A DNA stretch of 64,000 bases, taken from positions 434,001 through 498,000 of the forward strand of contig JANSWZ010000003.1 in the NCBI GenBank assembly GCA_024743215.1, in the 5' to 3' direction. The translations under genes were made by a program, and so were the position numbers. The stretch is from Alphaproteobacteria bacterium. Lineage in GTDB: Bacteria > Pseudomonadota > Alphaproteobacteria > Rhizobiales > GCA-2746425. Under the pieces are notes generated by a model. It was given only the letters and a program-made list of their open reading frames with translations, was not told where the DNA came from and searched no databases. Shown in pieces: positions 60,148 to 64,000 of this stretch (position 1 is its first letter; the number at the start of each line of letters is the position of its first letter).

Positions 60148-60281
60148 GATATTCTCCTCCACGTGCCGCCCTGATTGCAGGGTGGGGCACAAATTTAACC
60201 GGAACGCTTCCCATAGCGAGCCTAACCCTATTTAATTCGAGGGTCGAAAAAAATAGTGACTTAAACACCAAGCTGTGTCAA

Positions 60282-60295
60282 CTTGAAAATTCAAG
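60282..60295. promoter_or_regulatory. Inverted repeat in the binding protein-ROK divergent region
   Basis: CTTGAA-AA-TTCAAG, perfect 6-bp arms. It is a candidate operator for the ROK repressor. Position between the divergent genes is the main support. Confidence 0.4.
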
Positions 60296-60401
60296 CGGTG
60301 CAAATTTCAAAGAAAAGTCAAAATGCGCCGCAGTATCAATTGGGTTGCTGCAATTCGGGAGGCTGCAATTCCAAGTTTAGATCAGGGATGGAATAGGGAT
60401 A

Positions 60402-61619
60402 GTGACTGTTGTCATACGCTCCAATGAGGTGCGGCGCGGGAATAGGGGGCTGGTTCTTTCAGCTGTGCGAATGGGGGGCCTTGTGTCGCGCACGGATATC
60501 GGCCGGAAAACCGGTTTAAGTGCAGCAACTGTATCGGCCATCACGTCTGATCTGATTGCCGATGGGTTTCTGATACAGCCTGCTGATGCAAATCAGGTGC
60601 CCGCCAGTTCGGGTCGTGGAAGACCCAAGGTTGCTCTTTCGGTCAACCCCATGGCTGCGCTGATTGGTGTGGTCATTTTTCAGTTAAACCGCGTGTCTGC
60701 TGCTGTTGTTGATTATTCGGGTGCCACCATCTCGGAAAGTGCGCATGAATTGTCCAGTGCTGATTTGTCGCGGGAATCGATTCGTGATGCGCTTGTGGGC
60801 TGTTTGCGTGAAGCACTGAATTCATCGGGTCAGAACGAAAGACTGTTGATGCGCATTGCGGTGAGCATACAAGGCGTCACGGATGTGTCCGGTAAATATT
60901 TGCTGTGGTCTCCTATTACGGATCATCGTGATTTGCCGCTGGCTGGCTGGATGCGTCAGGCATTCAGTGTGCCGGCCTCTGTTTCCAATGATTGCGATTT
61001 GATGGCACGCGCGCTTAACCGCCGCGAACCTGAACTCTATGGCACCAGTTTTGCCAGCATCATGCTGTCTTATGGCGTAGGCATGGGGCTGTTTCTGCGG
61101 GGCAATATCATCAATGGGCTGAACACTTCCGGCACCGAATTCGGACATATGGTGTTTCAACCGGGAGGTGCCCTGTGCCGCTGCGGTCGACGCGGGTGTA
61201 TTGAAGCCTATGCCGGCGATTACGCAATTCAGCGGGCAGCGCTTGGACGTTCCGAGGACGCGCCACCGCCTGCGCCCTCCGCACATATAGACTTCAAACA
61301 AATTGCGGATCTGGCGCATGCTGGTGATCCGCAGGCCATTCACGCCATTGAAGAGGCCGGGCGCGCAATTGGCACCGGCCTGGTCAGTTTGTTTGCGTTG
61401 GTTGATGCGTTCCCAATAGCCTTGATCGGTCAGGGAACAATTGTATTTGACTACATGGAACCCTCTATTCGAAAGGCGTTGCAGGGAGCGGTTGCCGGAG
61501 AGGGAACCAACATTGACATACATTGTTTCGTTGATGAAAAACCTCTTGTGGCGGAAGGGTGTGCCCTGACGGCGCTGGTGGTTCTGGATGAGGAGATTGC
61601 TGATGCGGCAGTCATTTAG
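60402..61619 (+). CDS. ROK-family transcriptional repressor (XylR/NagC-like)
   Basis: Protein of 405 aa. N-terminal winged helix with SRTDIGRKTGLSAATVSAITSDLIADGFL (about residues 29-57), then a ROK sugar-kinase-like fold. The ROK zinc motif CRCGRRGCIEAY is present (about 262-273), and GTEFGHMVFQPGG precedes it. It should repress the adjacent sugar ABC operon until a sugar binds. GTG 60402 is the start with AATAGGG upstream. The 3' end overlaps the di-haem oxidoreductase gene by 17 bp, so the two may be co-transcribed. Confidence 0.92.
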   Translation: MTVVIRSNEVRRGNRGLVLSAVRMGGLVSRTDIGRKTGLSAATVSAITSDLIADGFLIQPADANQVPASSGRGRPKVALSVNPMAALIGVVIFQLNRVSAAVVDYSGATISESAHELSSADLSRESIRDALVGCLREALNSSGQNERLLMRIAVSIQGVTDVSGKYLLWSPITDHRDLPLAGWMRQAFSVPASVSNDCDLMARALNRREPELYGTSFASIMLSYGVGMGLFLRGNIINGLNTSGTEFGHMVFQPGGALCRCGRRGCIEAYAGDYAIQRAALGRSEDAPPPAPSAHIDFKQIADLAHAGDPQAIHAIEEAGRAIGTGLVSLFALVDAFPIALIGQGTIVFDYMEPSIRKALQGAVAGEGTNIDIHCFVDEKPLVAEGCALTALVVLDEEIADAAVI

Positions 61620-63036
61620 TCGACTTGTAATCTTGGCAACTGCTTCTTTGTCGATCACTTTACCGCATTTGGCTTATGGCGAAACGCCCGCGCCATGGTC
61701 GGAGCGTGCGGTTTTTGAGCATGTAGACCAAGCCGGGTTTGCTGGTGTTCTCAGCAAGCCAGAGCTGGATGCGCTGATTGCCTTTGGAGAAACTCTTTTC
61801 GCTGCCCGGTTTACCACGCTTGATGGTGCCGGCCGACCCATGGCGACGCAGGCCATTATTCCAACGAAACGCAAACGGGCAGCACCTGCCACATTTCAGC
61901 GGATGGCCGGTTTGGATGGTAATTCCTGTGCCAGTTGTCACAATGACCCGGTGATGGGTGGTGCAGGAGACTTCACTGTCAATGTGTTTGTATCCGAAGG
62001 GTTTAATAACGCTGATTTTGACACAACCGATCCACAATTTTCCAATGAGCGCAACACCAATCACTTATTTGGCGCCGGTCTGGTCGAACTTTTGGCACGC
62101 GAGATGTCGGTTGACCTCCAGCTTATTCGTCGCAATGCGCTGGCGCTGGCCCGTGAGACAGGTGAGGCGCAGCGTGCCACCCTTGTTTCGAAGGGCGTGC
62201 GTTTTGGCCGGATTACGGCAAAACCCGATGGCTTGCTTGAATTGAAGGAAATTGATGGGGTGGATACGGATCTGGTGATCCGGCCCTTCAGCCAAAAGGG
62301 TGTCATGACCTCCCTGCGGCAATTTACGGTCAATGCTTTGAACCATCACCATGGCATGCAGCCGGTGGAGCGTTTTGGTGCGCGTTGGACTGGTGAAACG
62401 GATTTTGACGAGGACAATAAGAGTGACGAACTGACCCTGGGCGATGTCTCTTCATTGGTGGCCTGGCAGGCGACCCTGCCACCGCCAGGCCAGATGGTGC
62501 CGACAAATGTTGACTGGCAGAATGCTGCAAAGCAGGGGGCGGAGGTGTTTCAAACCATCGGATGTGCGTCTTGTCACGTGCCAGCGCTTCCGTTGAACAG
62601 TCTTGAGTTTCATGATCCGGGCCCATTGGATGCCGCCGGTACTTTGCGCATTGATGAAACGCAAAGCGGCGCGGTTTACGATCTGAGTCTCCTGGACTGG
62701 GCGCAGAACTTACCCCGGAATGAGCAGGGTCAGGTAATGGTGCCGTTGTTTGGAGATTTGAAGCGCCACAAAATGACGGATCGGCAGATTTCGGCCTTTG
62801 GCAATGAGTTGCTGTCACAGCGTTTTGTGGAGCGGGATGTGTTTCAGACAACCGAATTGTGGGGTGTCGGGTCGACCGCGCCTTACGGTCATCGCGGTGA
62901 TATGACTACTTTTGATGAAGTGATCCAGGCGCATGGCGGGGCAGGGCGCGATGCGCGTGAGGCATATCTCGATCTTGAGGATGTGGACCAATCAGCCCTC
63001 ATTGCCTATCTCAAAACATTGGTGATTGAACAATGA
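61603..63036 (+). CDS. Di-haem oxidoreductase (DHOR/thiol-oxidoreductase family)
   Basis: Exported protein of 477 aa. Signal peptide at 1-26. Two CxxCH haem sites: CASCH at 109-113 and CASCH at 321-325. C-terminal ELWGVGSTAPYGHRGDMTTFDEVIQAHGG is the conserved family ending. These proteins are distantly related to MauG/cytochrome c peroxidases and are of unknown reaction. ATG 61603 is chosen for its GAGGAG site and signal peptide; ATG 61588 adds five residues. It overlaps the ROK gene and, by 4 bp, the CRTAC1-like gene. Confidence 0.88.
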   Translation: MRQSFSRLVILATASLSITLPHLAYGETPAPWSERAVFEHVDQAGFAGVLSKPELDALIAFGETLFAARFTTLDGAGRPMATQAIIPTKRKRAAPATFQRMAGLDGNSCASCHNDPVMGGAGDFTVNVFVSEGFNNADFDTTDPQFSNERNTNHLFGAGLVELLAREMSVDLQLIRRNALALARETGEAQRATLVSKGVRFGRITAKPDGLLELKEIDGVDTDLVIRPFSQKGVMTSLRQFTVNALNHHHGMQPVERFGARWTGETDFDEDNKSDELTLGDVSSLVAWQATLPPPGQMVPTNVDWQNAAKQGAEVFQTIGCASCHVPALPLNSLEFHDPGPLDAAGTLRIDETQSGAVYDLSLLDWAQNLPRNEQGQVMVPLFGDLKRHKMTDRQISAFGNELLSQRFVERDVFQTTELWGVGSTAPYGHRGDMTTFDEVIQAHGGAGRDAREAYLDLEDVDQSALIAYLKTLVIEQ

Positions 63037-64000
63037 TAAGGACGCGCAAAACAGGGGTGGTGTTGGCAATATCCGCAGCATGCCTCACGCATTCATTTGC
63101 TCAGGAAGCCGCTGTTGCTGAAACGGAAGCGCTGGCGATGGATGTGCCGGTTTTGGAAGAGATCGCGGCCAAGGCGGGCATCGAGCACCGGTATACCGGC
63201 CCTTGGGAGCATTTTGTTGGTGGCGGCGTTGCCACATTTGACTGCAATGGCGACCGTCTGCCTGATATGGCAATTGCAGGCGGCGCCGGCGAAGCACAAT
63301 TGTTTGCCAATAAAAGCAGGGCAGGCGGGCCCCTGGCCTTTGAAGCCGTTGAAGGTGGATTGCCCGAAGGCAGCCTGAAGGGCGTAACTGGTTTCTACCC
63401 GCTGAATCTCGACAATGATGATCATACAGATCTGATCGTATTGCGGGTCGGCGAGAATGTGATTTTGAAGGGTGGACCGGATTGCCGTTTTACCCGCGCA
63501 AACCGCGCACTGGCCTTTGATGGCGGGCGAGCCTGGTCGACGGCTTTTGCCGCGACTTTTGAGCCGGAACAGGAGTTTCCAACTCTGGCTTTTGGCAATT
63601 ATGTGGATCGTTCGGCTGCCGGTTCCCCCTGGGGTACCTGCCATGACAATGTTCTGATCAGGCCTGGAACCGGGGATGTTCCAACTTACGCCGAGCCACA
63701 AATGCTGACACCAGGCTTTTGTGCATTGTCGATGATCTTCACGGATTGGAACCGGTCCGGTGAACCGGCCTTGCGCATGACAAATGACCGGCAATATTAC
63801 CGCGACGGGGAAGAGCAGCTTTGGCGGGTCAGCCCTGGACGTCCGGCCCGTGCCTATCGCCGGGCGGACGGCTGGAAGACGGTTCGCATCTGGGGAATGG
63901 GCATTGCGGAAGCGGATCTGGATGCGGATGGCCTGCCTGAATATGCACTGACATCGATGGGTGACACCAAGCTGCAAACTCTGGACGATGAAGCCGATGA
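63033..64000 (+). CDS. FG-GAP/CRTAC1-like exported protein (3' end outside window)
   Basis: Open frame running to the window edge without a stop, at least 322 aa. Signal peptide at 1-23 (ending SFAQEA). Residues 44-80 have AGIEHRYTGPWEHFVGGGVATFDCNGDRLPDMAIAGG, the start of a CRTAC1-type VCBS/FG-GAP beta propeller, and Ca-binding-like DxDxDGxxE motifs recur (LNLDNDDHTDLIV, DLDADGLPEYAL). ATG 63033 overlaps the preceding stop by 4 bp (ATGA). Such proteins are often encoded with c-type cytochromes, as here. Function unknown. Confidence 0.85.
   Translation, partial: MIRTRKTGVVLAISAACLTHSFAQEAAVAETEALAMDVPVLEEIAAKAGIEHRYTGPWEHFVGGGVATFDCNGDRLPDMAIAGGAGEAQLFANKSRAGGPLAFEAVEGGLPEGSLKGVTGFYPLNLDNDDHTDLIVLRVGENVILKGGPDCRFTRANRALAFDGGRAWSTAFAATFEPEQEFPTLAFGNYVDRSAAGSPWGTCHDNVLIRPGTGDVPTYAEPQMLTPGFCALSMIFTDWNRSGEPALRMTNDRQYYRDGEEQLWRVSPGRPARAYRRADGWKTVRIWGMGIAEADLDADGLPEYALTSMGDTKLQTLDDEAD

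Noticed and set aside
1-64000. CRISPR arrays, prophage, transposases or integrases
   Set aside because: No regularly spaced repeats, no transposase or integrase motifs and no phage structural genes were seen on either strand.

Overview
The window looks like a chromosomal segment of an alphaproteobacterium, most likely a marine or heterotrophic member of Hyphomicrobiales or a relative. The reasons are a canonical CtrA cell-cycle regulator divergent from fliI-fliJ, GANTC (CcrM-type) sites upstream of ctrA, PcaQ/PobA-type aromatic catabolism, several TRAP transporters and a Paracoccus-style sox locus. No rRNA, tRNA, CRISPR array, phage or transposase gene was seen. The species cannot be fixed from the sequence alone.

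Layout. (1) 1-5300: ctrA (-), fliI-fliJ (+), a PqiA-like membrane protein, an SDR and a GNAT. (2) 5361-17633: a sulfur-oxidation locus. soxV-W-X-Y-Z-A-B runs leftward and soxS-R runs rightward. It is followed by a YeeE/YedE sulfur permease, a small cytochrome c and a flavocytochrome-c sulfide dehydrogenase (soxE/F or fccA/B type), a second YeeE permease, a Tat-exported SoxH-like metallo-beta-lactamase protein and an Asp/Glu racemase. soxCD is absent. ATTC-N8-GAAT-like sites sit before four of the transcription units and look like SoxR operators. (3) 17898-24068: a split TRAP system (dctP on +, dctQM on -) around hugZ-like, ornithine-cyclodeaminase-like, GNAT, sulfotransferase-like and HlyU-like genes. 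(4) 24340-25941: a 5'-nucleotidase. (5) 26315-31755: an unrecognised three-gene exported module (discoidin/Sel1-like protein, 1099-aa VWA protein, small exported protein) bracketed by 48-bp imperfect direct repeats. (6) 31979-40315: GNAT, MOSC, a LysR remnant, a heterodimeric ABC exporter, pcaQ-like, pobA and pcaC. (7) 40702-45790: a NitT/TauT-type ABC importer, a three-subunit thiocyanate-hydrolase-like enzyme (split nitrile-hydratase fold) and a cobalamin riboswitch before a CbiM-like cobalt permease. (8) 45878-52442: an ABC-2 exporter, a TAXI TRAP system, a Gate-domain protein and a BASS-like transporter. (9) 52449-56726: a two-component system divergent from a four-EF-hand secreted protein, then a YHYH protein. 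(10) 56793-64000: a xylose/ribose-class ABC importer, a ROK repressor, a di-haem oxidoreductase and the start of a CRTAC1-like FG-GAP protein cut by the window edge.

How it fits together. The most attractive reading joins regions 2 and 7. Thiocyanate would be imported by the ABC system and hydrolysed by a cobalt enzyme to carbonyl sulfide and ammonia. The sulfur would then be oxidised by flavocytochrome c and the Sox proteins. A B12 riboswitch controlling a cobalt permease next to a cobalt enzyme gives a supporting metal-supply link. This substrate assignment is inference from family features, chiefly the CTLCSCY-P-R motif and the three-gene split, and not direct proof.
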